This document shows positions 1 to 8,279 of a DNA stretch of 34,281 bases, one piece after another. The translations under genes and the position numbers were made by a program. Within the stretch, counting starts at the first letter, position 1. Each line of letters opens with the position of its first letter. Origin of the DNA: Betaproteobacteria bacterium (GTDB taxonomy: Bacteria; Pseudomonadota; Gammaproteobacteria; Burkholderiales; SG8-39); contig SHXR01000051.1 of assembly GCA_009693235.1 (NCBI GenBank), forward strand, positions 1 through 34,281, in the 5' to 3' direction. The notes under the pieces are model-generated. The model was not told the origin of the DNA and searched no databases. It saw only the letters and a list, made by a program, of their open reading frames with translations.

Positions 1-141
1 AGCCGGCCGAAGATCACGCGTGTGCTGCAAGGCCGCTGCGGGCTACGCCCTTCGCGACCTTGCGGCACACGAAGAACCGATTCACCAAAAAGCGGACAAC
101 CTATTTGTTACCAAACCGGACAGATCTATTTACTCCCGACA
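1..141. mobile_element. possible insertion-sequence end (remnant)
   Basis: No gene is supported in the first 304 bases. The part up to about 141 holds a long hairpin (19-71) and then two related motifs, CGGACAACCTATTT starting at 94 and CGGACAGATCTATTT starting at 117, ending in CCCGACA at 135-141. Repeated CGGACA-N-CTATTT motifs beside a TGTCGGG-type end (read on the minus strand) resemble the multiple terminal repeats of IS21-type elements. This is recollection of a pattern, not a database match. No transposase is present, and any element would extend left of the window. From 142 to 304 I see nothing recognisable. Confidence 0.3.
19..71. repeat. long inverted repeat (14-bp stem with nested hairpin)
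   Basis: Bases 19-32 pair with 58-71 over 14 bp, with a single T/G wobble. The 25-base loop contains a second perfect inverted repeat, GGGC-TAC-GCCC, at 40-50. There is no T-tract on either side, so an intrinsic terminator is unlikely. The nested structure fits a mobile-element or REP-like sequence. Confidence 0.6.
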
Positions 142-304
142 GTGCAACGCGACGCGGCATGACGGACGTTGATCCGCCCGCGCGAGTGTTGCTTGCCCAT
201 AATGTTGCTTTCCCACTATGGCTCGGACCGGGTACCGTTGCCACCCCCTCGCCCATTCGGTATCGCGGCCCCGGCTGCAACCGTCTCATTCCGACCATGC
301 GTTG

Positions 305-1198
305 ATGAGCACCGTCGACTTTCGTGCACCGAGCCCCGGCCGCGTTGGTCGCGGCATTCTATTCATGTGCGCCGCGGTCGTTCTGTTCGCGTTCATGAAC
401 GCGTTCGTCAAGCTGCTATCGAGTACATACGAGCCGTTACAGCTGGTCTGGGCGCGCACGCTTGGGCACTTTGTCTTCATCCTGCTCCTCTTCATGCCAC
501 GGTCCGGGTTCGCGGTATTGCGAACCGCGCGACCGGGGACGCAACTGACGCGCTCCGTCATCCAGGTGTGTTCGACGGCCTGCTTTTTTACCGCGCTTCG
601 CTTTATTCCGCTCGCCGAAGCGATATCGATCAGCTTTCTCGCGCCATTGATCGTCACCTTGCTGGCAACCCGCATGCTGGGCGAACGCATTTCAGTGCCA
701 CGACTCATTGCCATTCTGGTCGGCCTTTGCGGGGTGCTCATCGTCATTCGGCCGGGCAGCGATGTGTTTCATTGGGCTTCGCTCCTGATTCTTTGCAGTG
801 CGTTTTTCTATGCAAACTATCAAATACTCACACGTCGGGTTGCCTCCGTAGACAAACCGGAAACCTCGGCGTTCTACAGCGCGCTAGTGGGTTCGTTCGT
901 CACTTCCCTGGCCGTGCCGTTCTTCTGGGTCACTCCAGACAACGCATTCGACATCGCCCTTCTCGCGAGCCTCGGCGTACTCGGGGGCACGGGTCACTAT
1001 CTGGTAGCGCGCGCCCTCTTCAACGCGCCCGCCAACATCGCCTCGCCATTTCAATACTTTCAACTTGTCATGGGCGTGATTCTCGGCTACTTGATATTCG
1101 GGGATGTTCCATCGCTTTTCACCTGGATCGGCTCGGCGATCATCGTCGCAAGCGGCCTTTACATTGGATGGAGCGAGTCCCAAAAGGCGTCGCGATAG
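305..1198 (+). CDS. DMT-superfamily (EamA) transporter
   Basis: Inner-membrane transporter of the drug/metabolite transporter superfamily, 297 residues from the ATG at 305. It consists of two EamA repeats and about ten hydrophobic helices, the first at about residues 17-38 (ILFMCAAVVLFAFMNAFVKL). The WAR motif at 49-51 and the second-repeat stretch ASPFQYFQLVMGVILGYLIF are typical of the family. An upstream in-frame ATG at 218 would add an arginine- and histidine-rich hydrophilic leader before helix 1, which is unlikely for this family. No strong ribosome-binding site precedes 305. The substrate is unknown; members export amino acids, metabolites or drugs. It stands alone, followed by the hipBA control region. 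Confidence 0.88.
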   Translation: MSTVDFRAPSPGRVGRGILFMCAAVVLFAFMNAFVKLLSSTYEPLQLVWARTLGHFVFILLLFMPRSGFAVLRTARPGTQLTRSVIQVCSTACFFTALRFIPLAEAISISFLAPLIVTLLATRMLGERISVPRLIAILVGLCGVLIVIRPGSDVFHWASLLILCSAFFYANYQILTRRVASVDKPETSAFYSALVGSFVTSLAVPFFWVTPDNAFDIALLASLGVLGGTGHYLVARALFNAPANIASPFQYFQLVMGVILGYLIFGDVPSLFTWIGSAIIVASGLYIGWSESQKASR

Positions 1199-1234
1199 CG
1201 GGTTGGCGCGCGGATCGTCGCAACCCCTTTCTTT

Positions 1235-1252
1235 TGCATAATATACGATGCA
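1235..1252. promoter_or_regulatory. upstream HipB-type operator (5-N8-5 palindrome)
   Basis: TGCATAATATACGATGCA has the form TGCAT-N8-ATGCA. This is the geometry of the E. coli HipB operator (TATCC-N8-GGATA) with a different half-site. It is repeated in inverted orientation at 1275-1292 with one mismatch, centre to centre exactly 40 bp, about four helical turns. Binding of the adjacent HipB-like protein is inferred. Confidence 0.65.
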
Positions 1253-1261
1253 TATTGGCAA

Positions 1262-1289
1262 TTATTAGTACCATTGCATCGTATATAAT
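1262..1289 (+). promoter_or_regulatory. putative hipBA promoter, leaderless
   Basis: A perfect TATAAT lies at 1284-1289, with a weak -35 TTATTA at 1262-1267 (16-bp spacer). The expected transcription start, seven bases past the -10, is 1296, the A of the hipB ATG, so the mRNA would be leaderless. The -10 lies inside the second operator, which fits autorepression. Confidence 0.55.
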
Positions 1290-1292
1290 GCA
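1275..1292. promoter_or_regulatory. downstream HipB-type operator overlapping the -10 box
   Basis: TGCATCGTATATAATGCA is a second TGCAT-N8-ATGCA site. It is the reverse complement of the upstream site apart from one base. It contains the TATAAT of the hipB promoter and ends three bases before the hipB start codon, so occupancy should block RNA polymerase. Confidence 0.65.
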
Positions 1293-1295
1293 TTC

Positions 1296-1547
1296 ATGGA
1301 CATTTCCGATATCGGCACCCTCGTTCGAACCGCGCGCAAGCGCGCCTTGCTTTCGCAAGCCGAATTGGGTGGTCGGCTACGCATGAGTCGCGCGACGATC
1401 TCGGCCATCGAGAACGGCACGATTGGTGAAATTGGCATCCGTAAGGTTATGGCGCTATGCACCGTTCTTGGACTTGAAATCGAAGTCGTGGCACGCCGAT
1501 CGCACCCGACATTGACCGAGTTGCGCGATGAAGTCAGGCGCTCTTGA
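1296..1547 (+). CDS. hipB: HipB-like XRE-family antitoxin/repressor
   Basis: An 83-residue DNA-binding protein. An XRE/Cro helix-turn-helix spans about residues 8-60, with the recognition region SQAELGGRLRMSRATISAIE at 20-39, followed by VMALCTVLGLEIEV, which matches the end of the HipB DNA-binding domain. It should neutralise HipA and repress its own operon through the two palindromes just upstream. The ATG at 1296 is fixed by the domain start; no Shine-Dalgarno is present, in line with the leaderless promoter. It overlaps hipA by 20 bases, the usual translational coupling of this module. The frame is intact although its toxin partner is interrupted. Confidence 0.85.
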   Translation: MDISDIGTLVRTARKRALLSQAELGGRLRMSRATISAIENGTIGEIGIRKVMALCTVLGLEIEVVARRSHPTLTELRDEVRRS

Positions 1548-2745
1548 CGTTCATGTAGGAAACAAGCGGGCTGGTTCGCTCACCAGAGGCGCGGTGCGCG
1601 ATGCGGAGTTCCTGTTTGATTACGTAACCGGCACCGCAGCGAATTACGCGGTGTCGCTCACGATGCCGGTCGTGCCGGACCAGTACGATTCGATGAATAC
1701 GGTCCACCCGATCTTCGAGATGAGTCTTCCGGAAGGCGCCCTTCGCGAGCGGTTGCAACGCGCATTCGGGAAGACTGTGCCGAGCTTCGACGACCTTGAC
1801 CTGCTTGGCATTGTCGGCGGTTCGCAGATCGGCCGATTGCGCTACACGAATCCGGATGAAGCATTGCCCGCAATCCCAGCGCAAAGCGCGCGCGAGCTGC
1901 AGACGTATCGCGGTACCGCCGATCTGATGGAGGATTTACTGCGGCGCTTTGCGACATCCTCAGGGGTGTCCGGCATGCAGCCCAAGGTATTGATTCGCGA
2001 TGCCGATTCATTACCAAGGTTGACGCATCGCGATACCACCCACATCGTGAAGATGTTCGATTCGCGCACCTACCCGGAGCTGGCCGCCAATGAGTATTTC
2101 TGCATGCGCGCCGCCGCCCTCAGTGGCCTGCCGGTGCCCACGGTGCAGCTTTCGGAGAACCGAAAGGTCCTGGTCGTTGAGCGATTCGACCTTGGCCCGG
2201 ACGGCCGCTACCTTGGCTTCGAAGATTTCTGTGTGTTGAACGCATTGCGTGCGGCCGGGCGCTACGATTCATCGTACGAGCTGATCGCGCGGCGCATCAC
2301 ACAGTTCGTCTCGCCCGCGCATCTGCCCGATGCGCTCGGGAATTTCTTCCTGATGGTCGCGCTGAGTTGCGCGATTGGGAACGGCGATGCCCATTTGAAA
2401 AATTTCGGCGTGCTGTATTAAGATCCGAAGACCAACGTTTGGCTCGCACCGGCCTTCGATATTTCTTCGACCCGCGTCTACGCACCGCGCGATTCGATGG
2501 CGCTCACGACGAAGGATACGAAAGCGTTTCCGACGCGTGCCATCTTGCTCGGATTTGCGCGCGATGCCTGCCATCTTTCCTTGCGCCGCGCACAGGGGCT
2601 GCTCGGTCAAGTGTTCGATGCGGTGGCGAAGACCCGGCGTGAGATCCGTCGCTTCGCGCGCGCACATCCTGATTTCGCGAAGGCCGCGACGGTTCTCACC
2701 AGCGTGTTCGATCAACAGGTGGCTTTGTTGCAAGGCACGAAGTAG
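1528..2745 (+). pseudogene. hipA: HipA-like serine/threonine kinase toxin, interrupted by a TAA stop
   Basis: Read through one stop, the gene encodes about 405 residues, normal for HipA toxins, which phosphorylate glutamyl-tRNA synthetase. The N-terminal part (297 residues) carries the couple-HipA region, GGSQIGRLRY and the catalytic loop GNGDAHLKNFG with the catalytic Asp at residue 287. An in-frame TAA at 2419-2421 follows GVLY. The same frame then continues with DPKTNVWLAPAFDISSTRVY, the expected Mg-binding (APAFD, Asp311) and C-terminal region, to a TAG at 2743-2745. Relatives have Asp, Glu or Tyr near the stop, so one base change explains it. The truncated product lacks the metal-binding Asp and C-terminal helices and is probably inactive. 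A sequencing error is possible. Confidence 0.85.
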
Positions 2746-2751
2746 TCAGCG

Positions 2752-2770
2752 TTGCGCAGGCACAGCGCAA
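2752..2770. terminator. hairpin between convergent genes
   Basis: TTGCGC and GCGCAA form a perfect 6-bp stem with a 7-base loop in the 48-bp gap between the convergent hipA remnant and a Bug gene. The position suits a bidirectional terminator, but there is no T-tract on either strand. Confidence 0.3.
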
Positions 2771-2793
2771 GACCGCGCCCTAGCGCCAACGCC

Positions 2794-3768
2794 TTACTGC
2801 AACTTGATGGCGGTTTCCCTCACGACCTTTCCCCATTTCTCAATTTCACGGCCAAGAAAGGTTGCGAACTGCTCGGGCGCCATCCCACCCAATTCGGATC
2901 CACTTGCAAGAATTGGATCCCGAATATCGGGATGGCCTAATGCACGCTGGATTTCGGCATGCAGCAACCGCACGATCGGGATCGGCGTCCCGATCGGAGC
3001 GAGAAGGCCATTCCAGGTCAGTGCCTCGATGCCGGGCAGGCCGGCCTCAGCCAGCGTCGGCGTGTCGGGAAGGATCTGCAAGCGTCGCACCCCGGCCACC
3101 GCCAATGCCCGCAACCTGCCGCTGGCGATGTGCGGACCAAGCGTGGCGGGCACCCCCATACCCGGACACGATCGTCCCCCCCCAAGAAGATCCGGCAGCT
3201 CGGCACCGGGTGACTTGTAGGGCACCTCGAGCACATCGATACCACTCGCCTGTTTTATCCGCTCGCCCGGTAGCTGGATGATGCCGCCCGACCCGCTCGA
3301 TCCGTAATTCAATGTCTTGGGTCTCATCTTGGCGAGTGCGATGTACGCCTTGACCGAATCGGCCGGCACCGATGGATGGACCACCATGATGAGCGGCGAC
3401 TGCGCAAGATCGGTAATCGGCGTGAAAGCACTCGCCAACCGCGTCGCCGGATCGGGATTCAGCACATCATTGAGTGCGTTGTTGATGTTGAGGTTGAAGA
3501 GCGTGTGCCCGTCGGGCGCCGCCTTGGCTGCCTCGCGCGCGGCGATCTGACCATTGCCGCCGGGGCGATTCTCGACAATGACAGATTGGCCAAGCGCTTC
3601 GGCAAGTTTCGGCGCGATCTGGCGCACCCGTAGATCGGGCGCACTGCCCGGCACCACCGGTGTGACGATGCGAATCGGCTTGCTTGGATAGGTTTGCGAA
3701 TCAGGCGACGGCGCGATCGTACAGCCGATCACGAACAGAAGATAAGCTCCAGCAATTCGCGCGTTCAC
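2794..3768 (-). CDS. Bug-family (TctC-like) substrate-binding protein, possible lipoprotein
   Basis: Periplasmic binding protein of the tripartite-tricarboxylate transporter family, 324 residues, starting with GTG at 3768. Family marks are TYPSKPIRIVTP near the mature N-terminus, ENRPGGNGQIA, APDGHTL, LNYGSSGSGG and ASGRLRALAV. The signal region reads LLFVIGC with Cys16 in a lipobox-like setting. Most Bug proteins are soluble, so membrane anchoring is possible but unproven. A run of eight G in the gene (3176-3183 on the plus strand) encodes DLLGGGRSCPGMGV, where relatives usually have a hydrophobic strand; the overall length is still correct. It is divergent from an SDR gene across about 200 bp. 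Likely ligand: a carboxylated small molecule. No membrane subunits are nearby. Confidence 0.88.
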   Translation of the reverse strand: MNARIAGAYLLFVIGCTIAPSPDSQTYPSKPIRIVTPVVPGSAPDLRVRQIAPKLAEALGQSVIVENRPGGNGQIAAREAAKAAPDGHTLFNLNINNALNDVLNPDPATRLASAFTPITDLAQSPLIMVVHPSVPADSVKAYIALAKMRPKTLNYGSSGSGGIIQLPGERIKQASGIDVLEVPYKSPGAELPDLLGGGRSCPGMGVPATLGPHIASGRLRALAVAGVRRLQILPDTPTLAEAGLPGIEALTWNGLLAPIGTPIPIVRLLHAEIQRALGHPDIRDPILASGSELGGMAPEQFATFLGREIEKWGKVVRETAIKLQ

Positions 3769-3972
3769 TCGTGTGTCACCCGTGTCGGAATCGTATTCAT
3801 CGCTTCGCAGCCGGCAGTCTCCGCCCGCTGCGTGCCGTCGATCGGCACAGGATGCCGATTCCAGTTTATCAGCGCCGCCTAAGACCCGGCTCCGCGCGCC
3901 GATCCAGGCGAGGCTTTCGCATTCGGCTCGATCATGTCATTGTCGCGATCCAGTCCTCCTACGTATTCCATC

Positions 3973-4812
3973 ATGACCGATCCGCAGCCGTCCGACCATC
4001 CCTCTCCAAACCGGGCCAAGCGCCTGCAAAATAAGGTCGCGATCATCGCCGGTGCCGGCTCGGTCGGCCCGGGATGGGGCAATGGCCGTGCGACGGCGGT
4101 GCGCTTTGCCGACGAAGGTGCGCGTGTATTCGCCGTCGATCGCGATGCCCGGTCCCTCGTTGAAACAGTGGAACGCGTCAAGGCGGCGGGCGGCACGATC
4201 ATTACGCATCACTGCGACGTAACGGACAGCGCTTCGATCAAGGCGATGGTGCAGGCGTGCATCACCGCATTTGGGCGGATCGATGTACTGGTCAATAACG
4301 TCGGTGGATCAGCGGCGGGTGGACCAGTGGAAATGTCGGAAGAGGTGTGGGATGCACAGGTCGATCACAACTTGAAAAGCGTATTCCTCGGCTGTAAACA
4401 TGTGTTGCCGATCATGGAAAAGCAAGGTGCCGGGGTGATCATCAATCTTGCGTCAACATCGGGGCTGCGCTGGACCGGTTCAGCACAAGTCGCCTATGCC
4501 GCAACGAAGGCGGGCGTCATCCAACTGTCGCGCGTGGTCGCTGCACAATATGCATCACGCGGGATTCGGGTGAACACGGTTGTCCCTGGGCAATTGCATA
4601 CCCCGATGGTAGAGACGCGCCTAGCCAAGCAACGCACCGGTGGAGATATTGAAGCGCTACTTAAGCAGCGGCAGGCACGCATTCCGATCGGCTTCATGGG
4701 CGATGGGCGCGACACCGCGAACGCGATTCTCTTTCTTGCTTCCGATGAAGCCCGCTTCATCACCGGGACAGAGATCGTCGTCGACGGCGGGATGACGATT
4801 CGATGCGATTAG
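3973..4812 (+). CDS. SDR-family NAD(P)-dependent oxidoreductase
   Basis: Short-chain dehydrogenase/reductase of 279 residues from the ATG at 3973; an in-frame ATG at 3934 would add 13 residues, and neither has a clear ribosome-binding site. The cofactor-binding segment is IIAGAGSVGPGWGNGRA (about residues 24-40), with an insertion relative to plain TGxxxGIG. It also has CDVTD at 81-85, VNNVGG at 108-112, Asn133, the active-site Ser region LASTSG and the catalytic Tyr175-Lys179 (YAATK). It ends with the usual GTEIVVDGGMTIRCD. It would oxidise an alcohol or reduce a carbonyl in the cytoplasm. It lies alone, divergent from the Bug gene at 2794 and convergent with the one at 4832. The substrate cannot be predicted. 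Confidence 0.88.
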   Translation: MTDPQPSDHPSPNRAKRLQNKVAIIAGAGSVGPGWGNGRATAVRFADEGARVFAVDRDARSLVETVERVKAAGGTIITHHCDVTDSASIKAMVQACITAFGRIDVLVNNVGGSAAGGPVEMSEEVWDAQVDHNLKSVFLGCKHVLPIMEKQGAGVIINLASTSGLRWTGSAQVAYAATKAGVIQLSRVVAAQYASRGIRVNTVVPGQLHTPMVETRLAKQRTGGDIEALLKQRQARIPIGFMGDGRDTANAILFLASDEARFITGTEIVVDGGMTIRCD

Positions 4813-4831
4813 GAATCCGCGCCGCGAATTT

Positions 4832-5830
4832 TTATTCGGACTTGATACCCGAAGCGTCCACCAGCCTTTTCCAGCGCGCGACTTCCGTCTGGAGAATCGC
4901 CGCGAACTCATCGGGTGAATTGCCGACCGGCTCCGCACCTTCGAGTGCGAGAAGCGCTTTGATCTCCGGCGCGTGAATCGCCTTGGCAGCTTCCGCCGCA
5001 AGTCGCGCAATAACAGAACGCGGCGTCTTAGCCGGTGCGAGAAGTCCGATCCACGAGTCGTATTCGTAACCAGGCAACCCGGCCTCCGCGACGGTTGGCA
5101 CATCCGGTAGCACCGACACTCGACCTTTTGAAGACACCGCCAGCGCACGCAGCTTGCCTGCCTTTATTTGCGAAATGGCCGTCCCGATCGTCGCGAGATT
5201 GACTTGCACTTCTCCTGCGAGCAACGCATTCACCGCGGGTGCACCGCCTTTGTACGCGACATGCACCATTTCAATCGCCGCCATATGCCGGAACAGTTCC
5301 ATGGAAAGATGCGTGCCGCTGCCGATACCGCTTGATCCGTAGTTGAGCTTGCCGGGATTAGCCTTCGTATAGACGATCAATTCCTGCACCGACTTCACCG
5401 GCAGCGTAGGGGACACAACCAGCACGTTCGGAAACGACGCGAGCAGCGCGACGGGCGCAAAGTCGCGCAGCGGATCAAACGGCAGTTTCTTGTAAAGGCT
5501 TGGGTTGATCGCAAACGACACCGCAACCGCGAGCAGCGTGTAGCCATCGGGCGCCGCCTTGGCGACCAAATCGGTGCCGACCACGCTGCCGGCGCCCGGC
5601 CGATTCTCGATGAACACCGATTGTCCAAGCGCCTCACCGAGCAATTTCCCGAACGGACGCGCGACCTGATCGGTAGAGCCACCGGCGCTTTGCGGAACGA
5701 TGATGCGGATCGGCCGGGCCGGCCAGGTCTGCGCTAAGGCCGTGCCAACATCGGCGAGCAACAGGCACAGTACGAGCGCGACGGCCTTGCAGCGCACGGC
5801 AACGCCCGGCGCGTCGAACCCAATTCTCAT
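4832..5830 (-). CDS. Bug-family substrate-binding protein, last gene of the UbiD operon
   Basis: Periplasmic binding protein of 332 residues. The signal peptide is about 34 residues long (hydrophobic AVALVLCLLLADVGTALAQ), cleaved before TWPARPIRIIVPQSAGGSTD. Further family marks are ENRPGAGSVVGTDLVAKAAP, APDGYTLL, LNYGSSGIGSGTHLSMELF, HVAYKGGAPAVNALLAGEV and KLRALAV. The start codon overlaps the stop of the upstream UbiD-like gene by four bases (ATGA, 5827-5830), so the two should be translated together. This makes it likely that the protein captures the substrate of the adjacent decarboxylase and hydrolase, probably an aromatic or unsaturated carboxylate. No TctA/TctB genes are present. Confidence 0.9.
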   Translation of the reverse strand: MRIGFDAPGVAVRCKAVALVLCLLLADVGTALAQTWPARPIRIIVPQSAGGSTDQVARPFGKLLGEALGQSVFIENRPGAGSVVGTDLVAKAAPDGYTLLAVAVSFAINPSLYKKLPFDPLRDFAPVALLASFPNVLVVSPTLPVKSVQELIVYTKANPGKLNYGSSGIGSGTHLSMELFRHMAAIEMVHVAYKGGAPAVNALLAGEVQVNLATIGTAISQIKAGKLRALAVSSKGRVSVLPDVPTVAEAGLPGYEYDSWIGLLAPAKTPRSVIARLAAEAAKAIHAPEIKALLALEGAEPVGNSPDEFAAILQTEVARWKRLVDASGIKSE

Positions 5831-7467
5831 TCCCGCTCGCCCTTCGCAGGCGGCCGGAATTTCGTCTCGGGCTTCACGCCTTTCTTTCGCTGCGCCGCAC
5901 TGATCAATCCATTCTCAAGATAACGCCCCAGCACGGCGCGCTTAGCCGCTTCATCCCACTCGGGGAGCCAGTCGCCCACGACTGAACCGTGCCATGGCAA
6001 TTGCGGACGCAGTGGTGGCAGACCACATACAGCCCAGATCGATCGTGCGCGCGCCATGTATTCCTCTTTTGGCAGCGCAAGGGGCGGCATCGGCTCTTTC
6101 ATCGTTGCATCGATCAGAAGCGTCGCGTCTTCCTTCTTGCCATGTTCGCGCCTGGGGCCGTGGCCAAGGCCGCGATGCCCAAGGATTTGGATGTCCTCCG
6201 CCGGATTCGCTCGGTAGGATATCGCCCACAGCAGCCCATCGGCATTGTCCGGATGGACGTCGTCATTGACCGCGACGCAGATCTTGCCGGTATCGCTTTT
6301 GAACGCGGCGGCGCCGTACAGGCCGCGCCATATTTCACTTCGTTGCGTGCCCTGCTCATAGGTGACCAGGACCACACGACGCAACGCGGTGAGCGGCTCA
6401 TGGAGCGACACATGCTTGACGCCCTTGATGCCAAGCACGCCGCGTAGATGCGAGAGGAATAAGGGTTCATAAGCGACCCGCTTCATCACGCTCGATTCCG
6501 ATGGCGTGACCTGACTGATATAGGACAGCACGATCGGATTGCGCCGATGCGTGATTGCCGTTACCCGCATCGGCATATTGAATTCTTCGAGCGCGATATG
6601 CCCATGCGATTCGCCGAATGGGGCCTCGGGCTCGCAGTACTCGGTATCGATGAATCCTTCGATGACGATCTCGGCTTCGGCGGGAACCAGCAGATCGACC
6701 GTGCGTGCTTTCACGACATTGATCGGTGCACCGACCAGACCCCCCGCGACGGTGAACTCATCGACGCCGATCGGCATCTTCTGTGGCCCAACGAACGCCA
6801 CGCAGGGCGGACACCCAAGCACGATCGCGCAGGGCATCCATTTCTCACCTTTCTGCTGGTGCTTGAGATAGTGCTGATAGCCGCCCGCACCACCAACGCG
6901 CGTCGCCATGCGCACGACCAGCCGATCGGTCGCCTTCAGAGCTGCCCGATAGGTACCCATGTTCTGCACGCCGGTTTCCGGATCGCACGTGATGACGTTG
7001 GTCGCCGTCAGCGTCGGTGCGGCATCGAACCCAGGCGTCGAAATGGGAATCGGCAAGCGATCGAGCCCATTCCCCTCGCCTTGCAGGGCCGCGCCTTCAA
7101 GGATCACTTCCTGACAGACTGCCCGCTCCACCACGCGCGGCGCAATCGGATGGGCGACCGCGTGGTCCCAGGTGGCGGGAATTTTTTCGAGCGGCACGCC
7201 CATGCCCACCGCATAGATATCGCGATTGGCGGCGATCGCACCCACCAGCACCGGCATCGAATACTTGCGGCCGCGCCCATCGACAACATTGGTGAAGAGA
7301 AACGCTTTGCGCTCGCTTTCGGCCATCCCGCCCACGAATTGCCAGCGCACGAGCGGATGCAGCTCCGAATCTTTATCGATCGGGCGGTCGATCGTGTGGA
7401 CGAGCCCCTTGGCGCGTAACGCGTCGAGGTGCTCGTGCAGATCTGGGTAGGCGCGCTTTTCGGTCAT
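5827..7467 (-). CDS. UbiD-family (prenylated-FMN) decarboxylase
   Basis: A 546-residue cytoplasmic enzyme of the UbiD family, which reversibly decarboxylates aromatic or alpha,beta-unsaturated acids using prenylated FMN. The expected catalytic residues are visible: Arg174 in MGTYRAALKA, and Glu281 and Glu286 in PEAPFGESHGH. GAPINVVKARTVDLLVPAEA and LSYISQVTPSESSVMKR are also typical. The ATG at 7467 is chosen because it overlaps the upstream hydrolase stop as ATGA; an ATG at 7518 would add 17 residues inside that gene. Its own stop overlaps the Bug start at 5830. No ubiX prenyltransferase gene is in the window, so the cofactor must come from elsewhere. The exact substrate is unknown. Confidence 0.9.
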   Translation of the reverse strand: MTEKRAYPDLHEHLDALRAKGLVHTIDRPIDKDSELHPLVRWQFVGGMAESERKAFLFTNVVDGRGRKYSMPVLVGAIAANRDIYAVGMGVPLEKIPATWDHAVAHPIAPRVVERAVCQEVILEGAALQGEGNGLDRLPIPISTPGFDAAPTLTATNVITCDPETGVQNMGTYRAALKATDRLVVRMATRVGGAGGYQHYLKHQQKGEKWMPCAIVLGCPPCVAFVGPQKMPIGVDEFTVAGGLVGAPINVVKARTVDLLVPAEAEIVIEGFIDTEYCEPEAPFGESHGHIALEEFNMPMRVTAITHRRNPIVLSYISQVTPSESSVMKRVAYEPLFLSHLRGVLGIKGVKHVSLHEPLTALRRVVLVTYEQGTQRSEIWRGLYGAAAFKSDTGKICVAVNDDVHPDNADGLLWAISYRANPAEDIQILGHRGLGHGPRREHGKKEDATLLIDATMKEPMPPLALPKEEYMARARSIWAVCGLPPLRPQLPWHGSVVGDWLPEWDEAAKRAVLGRYLENGLISAAQRKKGVKPETKFRPPAKGERE

Positions 7468-8279
7468 GACGACCGCGGTGCCTTCGCATCGAGAAATTCC
7501 CGCAGCTTCGTCGCGCATTCCCTCGCATGCGAGAAAGGCATGCCGTGTTTCGAATGGCCGATGACGTTGAATGATGAGCCCGGCAGGCGCTGATGCAGGT
7601 CAACCACGGTTTCCACTGGGATAAACGGGCTGCCATCCGGGTGCATAATCAACAATGGGCATGCCAGCTTGGCGACTGCGGGTCGTAGGTCCGTGCCCAC
7701 CAGCACGCCAAGCGCGTTTAGCACCGGCGCGGGTTCCCACGCTTCCTGCATCGTTGCAAACCATGTCCAACGCACCAGATCGAGCACCCCCTCATGAAAC
7801 CGATCGCGCATGAAAATATCCGACCAGCCTTTGACGCCATGATCATCGAAGGTCTTTTTCCAGACGTGGACCTTCTGGAGGGTCAAGCCGACATGGGCGG
7901 CGTTGCTCATCGTCAAGGTGGCAATTCGCTGCGGGTTTTGCAGCGCATAGTTGAGGGCAATGGTGCCGCCGATCGATTCCCCCAGCACATGCGGGCGTTC
8001 TACGCCGATCGCATCGGCGATCGCCAAAACATCGCGCGATAGTCCATCCAGCGACCACTTGAAACCGGGGGCCGGCCGATTCGATCGACCGTACCCGCGC
8101 ATATCAAACCGCACGATCCGATAGCGATCGATGAGATGCGGCAGCCACTCCGCCCACATGCCCGCGCTGCCACCGATGCCATGGTGAAAGATGATCGTGC
8201 CGGGCCGTTCGACCCACGGGGCAACGAGATCGGTCACCTCGTAATGCAGTGTTCCAGTTTCGGTATCGGCAAATGGCAT
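7464..8279 (-). CDS. alpha/beta hydrolase (3-oxoadipate enol-lactonase-like)
   Basis: A 271-residue alpha/beta-hydrolase. Visible features are the oxyanion region FHHGIGGSAGMW (31-42), FDMRGYGRSNRP (58-69), the nucleophile elbow GESIG with Ser102, an acid candidate Asp215 in HPDGSPFIP, and a C-terminal His in GHSKHGMPFSHA. It resembles PcaD-like lactonases and meta-cleavage hydrolases of aromatic catabolism. The substrate may be an ester, lactone or C-C bond; sequence alone does not decide. It is first in the minus-strand operon hydrolase-UbiD-Bug, with ATGA overlaps at both junctions. It faces the FAH/TRAP operon across a 113-bp divergent intergenic region that probably holds both promoters. 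Confidence 0.88.
   Translation of the reverse strand: MPFADTETGTLHYEVTDLVAPWVERPGTIIFHHGIGGSAGMWAEWLPHLIDRYRIVRFDMRGYGRSNRPAPGFKWSLDGLSRDVLAIADAIGVERPHVLGESIGGTIALNYALQNPQRIATLTMSNAAHVGLTLQKVHVWKKTFDDHGVKGWSDIFMRDRFHEGVLDLVRWTWFATMQEAWEPAPVLNALGVLVGTDLRPAVAKLACPLLIMHPDGSPFIPVETVVDLHQRLPGSSFNVIGHSKHGMPFSHARECATKLREFLDAKAPRSS

Noticed and set aside
169-1386. 405-codon open frame on the plus strand over the exporter gene
   Set aside because: It is out of frame with the clear EamA transporter, and its protein is arginine- and histidine-rich with no recognisable domain. This is a typical shadow in high-GC DNA.
6547-7419. 290-codon plus-strand frame opposite the UbiD-like gene
   Set aside because: It is antisense to a confidently recognised enzyme and its composition (Arg, His, Asp rich) is that of a shadow frame.
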